Assembly (NCBI RefSeq): GCF_004337985.1
Contig: NW_021940924.1
Location: 124,001 to 188,000 of the forward strand
DNA length: 64,000 nucleotides
Direction: 5' to 3'
DNA from: Pyricularia pennisetigena
Taxonomy: Eukaryota > Ascomycota > Sordariomycetes > Magnaporthales > Pyriculariaceae
Shown one piece after another: positions 43,405 to 53,242 of this stretch; within the stretch, counting starts at the first letter, position 1, and each line of letters opens with the position of its first letter. The notes beneath the pieces were generated by a model, which saw only the letters and a list, made by a program, of their open reading frames with translations, ran no database searches and was not told where the DNA came from. The translations under genes and the position numbers were made by a program.

Positions 43405-43827
43405 TGTTACGATCAAGGTATCGGGGTAACCTGTTCTTATGGTAAAGTACAGTGGGTTGAAGCAACTGAGCGTCTGACTGGGTAACTGGGGTTCTCAATG
43501 ACTGGGGTGAAGTTATGATCGTTCTCAAGTAAGTATTGAGGTTAACTAAAGTTTGATTGCTGCTAAGCAATCCTAGAATAGAATCTATCCACGTGGTAGT
43601 GAGCGTGTCCTTATATAGACCATGTCCGAAGCTGGATCATTTGGCTCGCCCTGCGATCCCAATGATCCTTTTCCCTGGTGTCACGTGAAGCTGCACGTGG
43701 TCACGTGATTCTTTGCTTATGTAATCCTAGTTCCGTTGGTCGGCATTCCTCCTCTGCTGAATGTCGTCAGGAGGGGTGTGACCCCACCTGGCCTCCCTGG
43801 TACCGGCCCAACTGTCTGGTCGTAACA
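43405..43827 (-). mobile_element. LTR, inverted relative of the 27.8 kb solo LTR
   Basis: Read on the minus strand it starts TGTTACGACCAG and ends CTTGATCGTAACA (423 bp). It keeps a TATATAAGG promoter-like box that the 27773-28146 copy lacks. The flanks (CAGCT and AGAGA) do not match, so the target duplication is lost or recombined. Confidence 0.8.
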
Positions 43828-43894
43828 AGAGAATATTGCGATTTACGTTCGACTTGCCCATCAAGTCAGCTCGGTAGATGACAACTTTCAGAAA

Positions 43895-44416
43895 ATGAGC
43901 CAGACATCCCCCAAGCTCAAACGAATCTCGAGAGTATTTGCCGATGGCGGCGGACTCTGGAAGTATTTGGTTCGGGCGTGTGCGGCGATTAAGAAGCGTA
44001 CGCACCGGCATGACCCGGATGTGGAGAAAGCCTGCGACGCGAAGGCCGAGCTGCCGGAATTGTTCGCCGAAATGCTTCCTATGGAGCCGCCTAATTCGCT
44101 GGGCCCATCGTCAGAACTCAGAACAGGAAAGGCCATCTCCGCCCACACAAGCCCTCGCATTGCCCCCTGTTCCAATTATGACTCACATTGCCCCCCGGCA
44201 CAAACAATCGTTGCCCTTTGCGCCCTGTCACGTAGTAAACTTGTAATTATGCCTCGCGAATCGGCATGCCTGCTTCCTGCCAATACTACCCAACCTTCTT
44301 TGCCACCAGTTTGCCTCGTTCGCCTTATGGTACTGGCTGGGGTGCCTGTTCAGGGTGGTTCGCAAGGCAAAGATGCGATATGGAAGGCCCAAGGTCCCCA
44401 CAAAGTGTCTCGATAG
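43895..44416 (+). CDS. Hypothetical protein
   Basis: A 173-codon frame from ATG 43895. The first 75 residues look coding (SPKLKRISRVFADGGGLWKY, then basic and acidic helices, AELPELFAEMLPMEPP). The rest is low-complexity and may be intron or non-coding. Family unknown. Confidence 0.3.
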   Translation: MSQTSPKLKRISRVFADGGGLWKYLVRACAAIKKRTHRHDPDVEKACDAKAELPELFAEMLPMEPPNSLGPSSELRTGKAISAHTSPRIAPCSNYDSHCPPAQTIVALCALSRSKLVIMPRESACLLPANTTQPSLPPVCLVRLMVLAGVPVQGGSQGKDAIWKAQGPHKVSR

Positions 44417-45217
44417 TGTCAAGGCGGGACACGCGTTGAAGACGCTGTCGAAGCCGATTCGGTATGTACTCCGATTAGAATCAATTGAATCACTGACCAA
44501 CGGTGTGATGACTTCCGGCGCCAAATTCGACTGCTCAGCTTTTGAAAGCAAACTGCTAAATCACTTTTCATTTGTGCGCCAGTAAGCGTAGAAACTCTAA
44601 GTTTATTCGTGATGCATTGTGTTATGTCTCTTTACATACCCGGCATAACCAAAACAATTTTATCAATTCACAAACTTCCCAAAACTGGGTAAGGGGAAGC
44701 TTAAAGCGGCTCATGCTCGTTGAGTGACATTGAACTGGCAAACAAACCAGATGAATGAGTTGAAGTCTCTGTACGGTACGTGTTCGGTTTGTCCGAAAAT
44801 ATCAGCTGCATAAATTTGAGCCGCAACTTCTTGGTTCGCCCGTGCTGCAAAAAAGAAGGCAACCAACTAGCCCCAATTGCAAGGCCACCTCCAGCAAGCC
44901 TAGGGTAAAGATATGCGGCATATCTACATATAAAACCCAGCTTTCATACTCTCCTATTGGCATCTCTTGTTACCATAACGTAGACCTTCAACCGCTTTGA
45001 CTCGAGTTTACGCTTTTCCCCCGGAGCATTTGGGCGAGGAAACATGAACGAACAATCATACTAATATATGCCCACCGGGTGCGAACAATGGTCAGAGGTG
45101 CAAAGATGAACGGTAAGCACGAGCAAATAAGCAATCGAGTGCTTCATCCATATTTACAAACCGTAATCCAGCTTCTACATTGCATAGGTACACTGCGACT
45201 AAACCCCTTCTTTACAG
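44417..45217. other. No gene recognised; may hold the 5' exon of the Est1-like gene
   Basis: An ATG near 45088 with a GTAAGC donor at about 45113 could be a first exon, but the phase to the next exon is off by one. Confidence 0.35.
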
Positions 45218-45591
45218 GCCCCCCGTCCGGTGGTTACTTCCTCGGGAGACGCGACCACTCGAAACGCCGACGGCGACGATGTCAACAAGCTGGTGAAGCA
45301 GCTAAAGACGGGTCTTATAAGCCCTGAGCAGCTAGTAGCTGAGGCAAAAGGAATATATGCTGGGTAAGTCTCGGCCCGGGGTGGACCAGAGCAAGACGCG
45401 AATGGCTTCCCGGCCTGGCAGCCGAAAGGTTGGCGTGTGACAAAAGCCTGTTGCCTGCACTCGAGTTGGTCATCTGGAGGGAAGCTGTCAAATCCATGTC
45501 GTACTAATTTCCTACAATCTAGCCTTGTTATGGTCGAAAACAAGTGCATAGAGGTCGAAAATGCACATAACCCGCTCAATAACGTTGCGTA
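45218..45591 (+). pseudogene. Est1-like protein, N-terminal exons cut by a transposon
   Basis: The exon 45218-45363 encodes GDDVNKLVKQLKTGLISPEQ, then LVAEAKGIYAG. A 159-nt intron (GTAAGT, TACTAAT branch, ATCTAG) joins to LVMVENKCIEVENAHNP at 45523. This matches from memory the N-terminal block of fungal Est1/SMG-type DNA/RNA-binding-domain proteins. The sequence then runs into the pogo-like element at 45592 and no continuation is found beyond the element, so the gene is destroyed here. Confidence 0.5.
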
Positions 45592-45680
45592 CCCCCTGAT
45601 GGCCACCCCCCCTGTTGGCCACCCCTAAAAATCTAACAAAGAGATGCCTGCTTTTATAAACTGATTTAAATATAAAACTA

Positions 45681-47255
45681 TCAACGCACAAAAGTACAAT
45701 CGTTTACAGGCTCTTCCGGTTCATTAAACTCTTCTCCGTCACTTGAAACTTCCAAAATCTCTCTATCATTTTCTTGTAATTTAATAACGTTTTTTTTGCT
45801 AACCAAAAGCTCGTTTGGACCCGGAACCACCCTCCTCCTTTTAGCCGGCCGTATTGCCTCTAGGTGTGCTTCCAATAAGCTGATTTTTTGCTGGGCGCTA
45901 GCCAAAAGGGTATCTTTGGCTTCGAAGCTTTTTTTGACTTTTGCAAACCAAAGCCGTGAAGTGGCGTTGTTTCTGCTAGACCGGGAAAATTGTTGCAGTT
46001 GAAGTCGGATATCTCGGGTCGTTTTAGGGGTTTTCCAAACAAGTAAAGACGGGTCGTTAATTTTTTGGGTTGGGCTTTCCGGTGTTTTATTCCTTTGTAA
46101 ACCGTTGTTTTTACTTTTTTCGACGTTAATATTGCTATTTTCCAACAAAAAGGGCTTAAAAGTGGTTTAGCCAAGTTCATCGGCCATAACCCCGTCGTGC
46201 GCCACCCGGATTGGATTACTTTTGCTGAAAATGCTTTGGATCTGGCTTTTCGATAGCAAAGTAGGAAATTTCGTTTTCCAATAACCGTCGAACAGCAAAA
46301 TTGGCTAATAAATCCGAGTTGACGTCGATAAGCCTCTTTTAACGGCCCAAAAACGGATAAGTCCAATGGTTGAAGAACGTGCGAAGAATGAGGGGGTAAA
46401 TATAGAAGTTGAATGTTATTTTGGAGGCAAAGAAGCATAAATTCGTCCGTAACGTGTGATCCGTGGCCGTTGAGTATTAATAAACGCCGCTCGGGGGTAG
46501 TAGGTCGGGTATGCGGAATAAACACCTTTTTTAGCCATTCGATAGCTGTTTCGTTATTTGTCCAGCCGTTTTCGGTTGCATGAAATTGCCAGTTATCGAA
46601 AAAGCTTAGGTCCGTCGGAAACCATTGTTGTTGTACGCTTTTTCCTTTGAATATAACGAGGGGAGGGAGGGCAACGCCCGTAGCCGATATGCATTCGATT
46701 ATAGTCGTCCAACCCCGCGTCCCGGGCTCTTTCCGTTGCAACGGCCGGATCCCGTTAAGCCCTAACACCAGGCCATTAAATCCTTTGCCTTCGATTATAC
46801 TGGTTTCGTCCATATTCCAACGGTTTTCCGGTTTAATAGTGTTGATAACTGGGTTCGTAATATAAAGCCACCAAGATTTAATTACCTCCGTTGTAGCGCC
46901 ACTAACCCGGGCGTTTTCGATTCTACGGGGCCTTTGGGTCTTAAGGATTGGATATCTAGCCAAAAAAACGGGTAATCCAGCGTTTTCCAAGGCCTTCTGT
47001 TTCTCCGGAAATTTGAAGGATTCGTTCGGCAAAAAAGCGTAACTCGTGATGCGTTGGCGGAAGCCCTAAAGCGGCCTGGGCAAGCACCCAGTCGGCTGAA
47101 TACTTCTCTTGTTCCGGTAAAAGCTTTTGAAAAGGGCTTTGTGCTTTTTTAAAAGATTGAGAACCTTGAAGACGGTTACGAAGGGTACTTCTAGGTATAC
47201 CCCATTTTTGGGAGGCTTTTGTAATTGATTCGCCATTTCCAACGTCGTTAATGGC
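45681..47255 (-). pseudogene. Pogo/Fot1-like transposase (family A)
   Basis: The 5' end is cut by the LINE. From 47255 the frame reads a psq-type helix-turn-helix (INDVGNGESITKASQKWG, IPRSTLRNRLQG) and a CENP-B-like segment, then a DDE domain and the C-terminal tail to 45681. In the DDE triad the first D is present (NMDETS) and a DLSVF-type third acid is present, but the second is N (LILNGHGSH instead of LILDGHGSH). Two single-base frameshifts occur, one near 46970 (extra T in a T run) and one near 46150 (missing T in a T run); they cancel. Transposition activity is excluded by the missing start and the D-to-N change. Confidence 0.85.
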
Positions 47256-47256
47256 A

Positions 47257-47280
47257 GTAGTAGTAGTAGTAGTAGTAGTA
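47257..47280. repeat. (GTA)8 tract, 3' tail of the LINE
   Basis: On the LINE strand this reads (TAC)8, at the boundary between LINE sequence and the transposase reading frame. It takes the place of a poly(A) tail. Confidence 0.8.
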
Positions 47281-47534
47281 TTAGTTAACGCCGGGCTCGG
47301 CCCGGCTTGTTAGCCGGCCGTTAGCAACCTCCCGAGGGGTATCTCGGCGCGCGTTCTATCTTCTTTATCTACACAGGGGGAAGACAAGGAGGGCAGAGGC
47401 GGATCGTGCCTGACCGGGTTCGGGCCCGGTCCTGCTTAGGGGGGTTAGTTCACTGACGCGACCCCGTGCCTGAGGTGCACGGAGGGTTCGTCTGTCGGCT
47501 TGTGCCGTGAAGTATGGGTGAAAAGGCAATAAGT

Positions 47535-50500
47535 CTATTCCTCGTCTGAGTTCGAGTCGCTTACGATCGGTGTCCCTAGGCGTAAAGTGCGTTCGTGGCG
47601 CGCGGGGCGCTGGCGGGCCGCTCTGGGGCGGGCGCTGAAATAGTTGGTGGCTATCGAAAACGCCTCAAAGCTTTTCGGTTGCCCGAGGCTTGTCTGGAAG
47701 AATTTGCGGCGTTGGACGCGGTCTGGCGGCCCGACCGGCCGCTCGTTATCAGGCCACGGCCAGTTTCTCCACACCGCCCGCGAAAAGCGGCAGTGCACCG
47801 GGTGTTCAGGGGAGGTCCGCTTCCAGCACCAGGCACACGAGGTGTTTGCATCCTGGTGGTTGAAACGGTCATGGTAGGCTTTGAAATCGCCGTGGCCGGT
47901 CCTCATGGCCAAATAATGGCCCAGTAGGGGTCTTGGCAAACGCAGTTCCTCGGGCTCCTTTCTCGGTGTGTATTGGAATTTCCATTCCCTATATGCGGGG
48001 GACCGTTCACAAAGTTCTTTACGCCACCAGTCCTTCTCTATATTCGAAAGAATGGCTCTGAGGACCGTGCCGGCACCGCTATACGTGGTTTGCTGAGCCC
48101 TCGGGTCTGGGTCCGGCGGTCCGGCAGAGCCGGCCTTGGCCAGCTCGTCAGCCCGGTCGTTTCCCGGGATTCCCTGGTGCCCAGGGCACCAACGGACCCG
48201 AACCTCGGTACCTTGTTTTCGGAGTAGATCGACAAGGTCATGGAACTCCAAAAAGGCCCATTGGGACGAACGCGGCGCGTCGCCTCTAAGACCCCAAATA
48301 ACCGAGGTGCTGTCCACACAAATCCAGATCCGGGCGCCTGGCTGGGCCTTGGCTGCCGCCTGTAGCCCTCTTAGGGCGCCAATCGCCTCGGCGTCGAAAA
48401 CGTGGCTTTCCGGCGTAATAGATGCGGAGCCTGCGGCAAATTCCAGGCCCGCCCTAAAAGCGGCCCATCCGTACCCTATTTGGACGCAGTTGTTTTCGTG
48501 TTTTTCCGAACCATCCGTATATACCACGATATCGTCAGGTGATACCATGTCCAGCCATTCGATAAAGCGGCGGGCCGCTTCCTCTTTCGGGACTCCTCCG
48601 GTGGGGTCAGTGCGAGAATCCGGGGCATTGCGAGGTGCGCGCAACTCTAGTCTCCGGATCCGCGGGAGAAGTTGTGCAGCCGTTTGCAGGGTCGTGGCCG
48701 AATGGCCCGAGTTGCGGGCACGAGGTGTTTCACGCAGGCGGCTGACAAGGGGGTGCCCCTTGTCCGCGAGCCTTAGTCGGGCGCCGTATTTCAGGCGGGT
48801 GTAGGCCAGCGCGACGCGGGCCGAGGGTAATCCTGCGTCCCTGAGAACAGTGGACGAGGGGGTGGTTTTATACGCCGGGAGGATTGCCCGTGCCGCTAAA
48901 ACCAGCGGTTTGTTCAGTGCTTTGAGGAGTCCTCTTTGTTTGTGCGCTGGGTTGTACCATGCCTCGGCTGCGTAGGTGGCCGAGGAACCCACGCATGCCA
49001 CCGCTGCCTTGCGAAGTGCAGCCGCAGGCGGTCCGTATCTTACTGCCCCAAAGCCTTTGAGGTGAGCAGCGACCGCCATTGCTTTGGCAGCCCTTTCGGC
49101 CACGTGGCGGCGCCCGTCTAGCCGTCGGCTGAACCAAAAACCAAGCCAACGCATGCCCGGGTAGCGCTCGGCCCCGGAGGCGCTTTGTCCGCGTCGACCG
49201 CCCGGTAGTTGGACCGGGGTAACCGTTCTACCATTAATCCGGATTTCCGGGTTGCGACCGTGCCTTTTCTTAGTGATATGGATCACCTCTGTCTTTTCCG
49301 CTGCAAAATGGATCTTCTCTTCCGCCGCAATTTCGTGCATATCCCGGAGTTTATCTTCCAGCCAACGTACGTTCTCCTCCAACGAGGGTGACGATTTCCA
49401 TGTAAGCACGTCGTCTGCGTATGCCAGCCGCCACTTCGCACCGTTTTTGACGAGGTACGCCAGATATAGCATATATAGGATCGGGGAAAGGGGAGACCCT
49501 TGCGGGGTGCCGCACCCAAGCCGCCTAAAGCCCGTGGTCGTACCCTCCAGCCGGACTCGGGCCTGGCGGCCGCTTAAAAAGTTAATCACGAACCTAAGGA
49601 GCATTTTACTAAACCCGAGGCTCCGCATTTTCCGTATCAATCGCCCATGGAGGAGGGCGTCGAAGGCGCCTTGGACGTCGCATGCGACAAGGGTAACTTC
49701 CTCCCCGCGAGCTAGAGCCTGCTCGATGTCGTGGGCGAGGGCACAAACCAGATCCGTCGCCGATCGCTTGGGTAGGGCACCGCCGTGGGTGCAGCTAAGG
49801 AGCCCGTTGTCGTGTATGGCCCAAGCTATCCGGCGTGCAACGAGCCTCTCGAGGCCTTTTCCGATGCAGGAAAGGAGGGCTATAGGCCGCCAGGATCGAA
49901 CGCTGCTCCGGTCTTTCTTCCCCGTTTTCGGTAGCATCGCGACTTCGGCCTTCTTCCAAGGCGTTGGGAAATGTCCGAGTTCCAGGCAACGTTGGTAGAG
50001 CCTGCGCACCGGCTCGGCCAACGAAGCCCATCCGGCTTTGAGTAGCCGGACGGTCATTCCGTCGATGCCCGGGGACGTGCTCGTAACCCCAATGCAGGAG
50101 CGCTCCGCCTCTTCCGCACTACCCTGGGTGTCCCAAGGGATTTTAGCCTCGTCCGGCGACCAGGCCTCCAAGGGGTCTCCCTGCAGGTCATCCTCCGCCG
50201 AAAATCGGCCAAGCACCTCCCGTTGCAATGCCTCCGCTTTTGCTAAGGGCTCGCTCACTTGCTCGCCGTTAATAACCAGCGGCGGGGACCGGAGGCGTGG
50301 TCCGGCTCCCAGCCAGCCCACCATGTTCCACAAATCCTTATCGTCGCGCAGTTGGTCAATCCGGTGCCTCCAGTACTCCCGCTTCGCGGCCCGCACCCCT
50401 TTCGTGTAAGCTTTCTCCTCGGCAGAGGCGTTTGCCCTATTTACAGCGCTCCGCTTAACCCGCTGAAATTCGGCCCAAAGCCGTTGGCAGTTTTCGGTCC

Positions 50501-51422
50501 ACCAGGGAGCCGAGCTGCCCCTTTTTCCCGCCGGCGTACCCACGACCCACGTCACTTGCTCCCATAAAGTTGTAAATTCAGCTACCCACGCGTCCAATGC
50601 GTAGCCATCGGCCGCGGATCCCGGGTCCGGCATATCTTGCATGCCAAAAGCAAGTAGCTCCGCGAACTTTGGTAGCCGGTCGTCCCTAACTGAGACGTTG
50701 ACCGCCTCCGGACGGGGGACGCCGCGCGTCCGCAGCGTGGTATAAAGAGATTCGTGGTCGGAGCCTGTGTAAAGACTGCTGTCAACCACAGTTACCGTGC
50801 TGGGGAGGTTGGAAAAAACCATATCCAGTAAACCCCCGTCGCGGTGGGTGGGCACGCCGATATTTCCTGTAAAATGCATGCCCTGGGCTTGCGCCCATGC
50901 CGTCAGTTGATCCCCTCCGCGTGCGTCTGTGCGGCCTGGCTGGTATGCAGCAGCCGCTGCGTTAAAATCGCCGCCTATCACCGTGGGTCCATTTGGCACG
51001 GTATTGCATACCATTTCCAGCGCGGCCTCAGTACCCGGAGCCCTATATACGTTAATAAACAATATTCCGTTAATTTCGAGCCAAAGTACGTCCCGCGTAT
51101 TTTGGCCCTGCGGTAACCGTCGTTGTGCGGCCCCTAGGGCTGCCCCCTTCTTGACGTAGGTGAGCACCCGGGGCCGGAGCCCAGTCATGGCTTCGTAAGT
51201 GCTCGCGTGCCATTCGTCCACTGGCGCAAAGACATCATAGCCCGGGTGCGTTTGTGTAGTCGTCTTTAGCCCGCACCATGGCTCTTGGACGTTAACCAGG
51301 TCCACTTCTCTCTGGTGGCATAACTCCAACAGGCTCAGATGCACACCCATCCTTTTGCCTACGTTGGCCCAAACTACGTCGAGGCGTTCCCGCTGCATGT
51401 TGCCGAGCGAATATTTCGTCAT
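47535..51422 (-). CDS. LINE ORF2: endonuclease, reverse transcriptase, RNase H
   Basis: 1295 residues, uninterrupted. The N-terminal apurinic-type endonuclease shows VQEPWCG, GGDFNAAA and TGSDHE. The reverse transcriptase shows SWRPIALLSC, CDVQGAFDAL, GTPQGSPLSP and the catalytic YADD near residue 668. A type-I RNase H follows near residue 968 onward with YTDGSE, DAEAIGAL, CVDSTSV and GHQGIPGNDRADELA (the D-E-D-H-D set). A CAWCWKR...HPVHC zinc-type motif is close to the end. The start ATG overlaps the ORF1 stop (ATGA, 51419-51422), suggesting termination-reinitiation. Required for target-primed reverse transcription. Confidence 0.95.
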   Translation of the reverse strand: MTKYSLGNMQRERLDVVWANVGKRMGVHLSLLELCHQREVDLVNVQEPWCGLKTTTQTHPGYDVFAPVDEWHASTYEAMTGLRPRVLTYVKKGAALGAAQRRLPQGQNTRDVLWLEINGILFINVYRAPGTEAALEMVCNTVPNGPTVIGGDFNAAAAAYQPGRTDARGGDQLTAWAQAQGMHFTGNIGVPTHRDGGLLDMVFSNLPSTVTVVDSSLYTGSDHESLYTTLRTRGVPRPEAVNVSVRDDRLPKFAELLAFGMQDMPDPGSAADGYALDAWVAEFTTLWEQVTWVVGTPAGKRGSSAPWWTENCQRLWAEFQRVKRSAVNRANASAEEKAYTKGVRAAKREYWRHRIDQLRDDKDLWNMVGWLGAGPRLRSPPLVINGEQVSEPLAKAEALQREVLGRFSAEDDLQGDPLEAWSPDEAKIPWDTQGSAEEAERSCIGVTSTSPGIDGMTVRLLKAGWASLAEPVRRLYQRCLELGHFPTPWKKAEVAMLPKTGKKDRSSVRSWRPIALLSCIGKGLERLVARRIAWAIHDNGLLSCTHGGALPKRSATDLVCALAHDIEQALARGEEVTLVACDVQGAFDALLHGRLIRKMRSLGFSKMLLRFVINFLSGRQARVRLEGTTTGFRRLGCGTPQGSPLSPILYMLYLAYLVKNGAKWRLAYADDVLTWKSSPSLEENVRWLEDKLRDMHEIAAEEKIHFAAEKTEVIHITKKRHGRNPEIRINGRTVTPVQLPGGRRGQSASGAERYPGMRWLGFWFSRRLDGRRHVAERAAKAMAVAAHLKGFGAVRYGPPAAALRKAAVACVGSSATYAAEAWYNPAHKQRGLLKALNKPLVLAARAILPAYKTTPSSTVLRDAGLPSARVALAYTRLKYGARLRLADKGHPLVSRLRETPRARNSGHSATTLQTAAQLLPRIRRLELRAPRNAPDSRTDPTGGVPKEEAARRFIEWLDMVSPDDIVVYTDGSEKHENNCVQIGYGWAAFRAGLEFAAGSASITPESHVFDAEAIGALRGLQAAAKAQPGARIWICVDSTSVIWGLRGDAPRSSQWAFLEFHDLVDLLRKQGTEVRVRWCPGHQGIPGNDRADELAKAGSAGPPDPDPRAQQTTYSGAGTVLRAILSNIEKDWWRKELCERSPAYREWKFQYTPRKEPEELRLPRPLLGHYLAMRTGHGDFKAYHDRFNHQDANTSCAWCWKRTSPEHPVHCRFSRAVWRNWPWPDNERPVGPPDRVQRRKFFQTSLGQPKSFEAFSIATNYFSARPRAARQRPARHERTLRLGTPIVSDSNSDEE

Positions 51423-53131
51423 ATCAATCGATGGGTTGCTTCCAAGTCTATCACATCAGCGGGGCAAGGTTCGGCAGCCGCTGCGTCCTCCTCTATTTCG
51501 GCTGCCCAAACGATTTCGTCTTGCACGCGTTCCTGTTCAGCCTGCAGGAAGTTGCGGATGTCCGCCCCTGCCGCCTCGCATGGCCGCGCTCTTTTGTTTG
51601 AAATGCTCGATCGGGAGCTCGAGGTTTGCGAATGCTGCGATGAGGTGCTTAGGACCGGGATTGCAGGTGCTGGCTTTCGGCGGGCCGCCTCAGCCCGGTC
51701 GTTGATAATCGCGGCACGGTTGGCACGTCCGATTCTGCGGATCCCCTTTAGTTTACGCTGTGAAGGTCGTTCAAGCTTCCCATTTACCACCAAAGGTCGG
51801 GCAGGGCAGTTCTCATGTCCGGATGGGAAATGGCCGTGGCAGTTAACGCATTTGGGGGCTGCCTTGCACGGCTCTTCCTCTGTCGCATGTTTTGCTTCAC
51901 CACATATGCCGCAACGCGCTTGCCGTACGCAGCGACGTATTTCGCAATATCCCTGGCAGCCATCGTGGTGGTGTGTAATTTTGCGTGACTTTTCAACCTT
52001 CCGCGCACGCCCCGACACCCCAAAAAGCTGAAAAGGCTTTACGGGTTGAAGGAAAGACACTATCCACGTGCCCTCAGCCGTATGCGGGTCGTATCCATGC
52101 CTGGAAATGTGCCAGTTGACTGGCTGCTGGCCTGCTGCCACGGTAATCTCCTCCTGGATTACATCATGTACGTCCTTTCTTCCGTCCAGGCAATTAAGCG
52201 TTCGGGGCACTCCAGAGACGGCGTATGTGTGCCAGGTTGTCGGGACAGTGACTTCCCGCGCGTCCAATGCGTCCATAATGGCCTTAACTGCGTTGGGGTT
52301 GAGGAGTTTTTGCCGTGTTTCCTCAGAGGCCACCGTAACACCCCAGCCCGTGGGGGTACGTTTGGCGTTTGGGATTTCACTGTGTGGCACCGAGACCAAT
52401 TCGGCCAATTTGGTGGTTACCGCGTATGGCTCCCTCGTCACCATCCGCAATTTGTCATTTACGCGGATCAGGATGCGGTTGGCCGGCTGTTCTGTCAAAC
52501 GTTTCGGGGCTTGGGGGCGGTCCCGGCCCGATTGGGAGGGAGCTGTGGAGCTGTCAGGTGCATTGCCGGGCGTCGTACGTATCGGGTACGAGCGCGTGGC
52601 CGGGGTTAAAATTCGCATTGGGGCCGCCGCTGGTGGCGTGGCGGCTCGCTCGGCCCATGTGACCGATTTGTTAATGGGCGTGCCTTTGCCTTTAGAGGCC
52701 GACGACGCCGTGCCCGTCCTTGTAATTAAGATGCTGCGCCTTTCGCTGGAACTGGTCGGCGAACGCGACGGAGAGCGCGAACGCTCTTTTTCAGGGAGGG
52801 TGCGACTGAGGAACCAGCCGCTGATCACATCGTCAAGTTCGAGAACAATTCTCCTAAGCGCGGCGTCCTCCGGGGCCTGTAAGCTTTCGAGCTTGGCTGC
52901 AAAAACCTCTTCGAGCCAGCTGCCGACTGTTTCCACGTTTTCCAGCTCCTGTTGCAGTGTTTTGATGGCCAGGGCCGGGAGGCTGGAGTACCTTCCGCGG
53001 CCGGCCGGCTCAGGCGCGTTAGCGGTGCGCGTGTCGAGAGATACGTGTTCCGACTCGGCCTGGCCCTGCGGAAAAGCCTGCGGCGTGCTCTGCGGGCGCG
53101 CGCGGCGGTTTGAGACCTCTGGTGAGGCCAT
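51419..53131 (-). CDS. LINE ORF1: gag-like nucleic-acid-binding protein
   Basis: 570 residues from ATG 53131. The N-terminal half is a helical and Ser/Arg-rich region (ERSRSPSRSPTSSSERRS). The C-terminal third carries CCHC-type zinc knuckles (CGICGEAKHATEEEPC and CVNCHGHFPSGHENC), as in ORF1 proteins of Tad and I-like LINEs that coat the element RNA. The last codon overlaps the ORF2 start. Confidence 0.92.
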   Translation of the reverse strand: MASPEVSNRRARPQSTPQAFPQGQAESEHVSLDTRTANAPEPAGRGRYSSLPALAIKTLQQELENVETVGSWLEEVFAAKLESLQAPEDAALRRIVLELDDVISGWFLSRTLPEKERSRSPSRSPTSSSERRSILITRTGTASSASKGKGTPINKSVTWAERAATPPAAAPMRILTPATRSYPIRTTPGNAPDSSTAPSQSGRDRPQAPKRLTEQPANRILIRVNDKLRMVTREPYAVTTKLAELVSVPHSEIPNAKRTPTGWGVTVASEETRQKLLNPNAVKAIMDALDAREVTVPTTWHTYAVSGVPRTLNCLDGRKDVHDVIQEEITVAAGQQPVNWHISRHGYDPHTAEGTWIVSFLQPVKPFQLFGVSGRARKVEKSRKITHHHDGCQGYCEIRRCVRQARCGICGEAKHATEEEPCKAAPKCVNCHGHFPSGHENCPARPLVVNGKLERPSQRKLKGIRRIGRANRAAIINDRAEAARRKPAPAIPVLSTSSQHSQTSSSRSSISNKRARPCEAAGADIRNFLQAEQERVQDEIVWAAEIEEDAAAAEPCPADVIDLEATHRLI

Positions 53132-53242
53132 GACGACCGGCGCCCGGAGGGCGAAAATTCTTCAGCTGTTAAGCTTATTGGTGTGTTTGGGTGTGAATCG
53201 CTAACAAAGGTGGGTCTGACCCATGAATGTGGAGGATGCTTG

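Larger units (their letters stand above)
47257..53242 (-). mobile_element. Full-length Tad-like LINE (non-LTR retrotransposon)
   Basis: About 6 kb with two intact overlapping ORFs, a short 3' UTR and a (TAC)n tail. ORF1 is gag-like; ORF2 has endonuclease, reverse transcriptase and RNase H, the Tad1-clade order. Another copy begins at 63400 in the opposite orientation and an internal chunk lies at 1738-2085. High identity among copies and open frames suggest recent activity. Confidence 0.9.
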
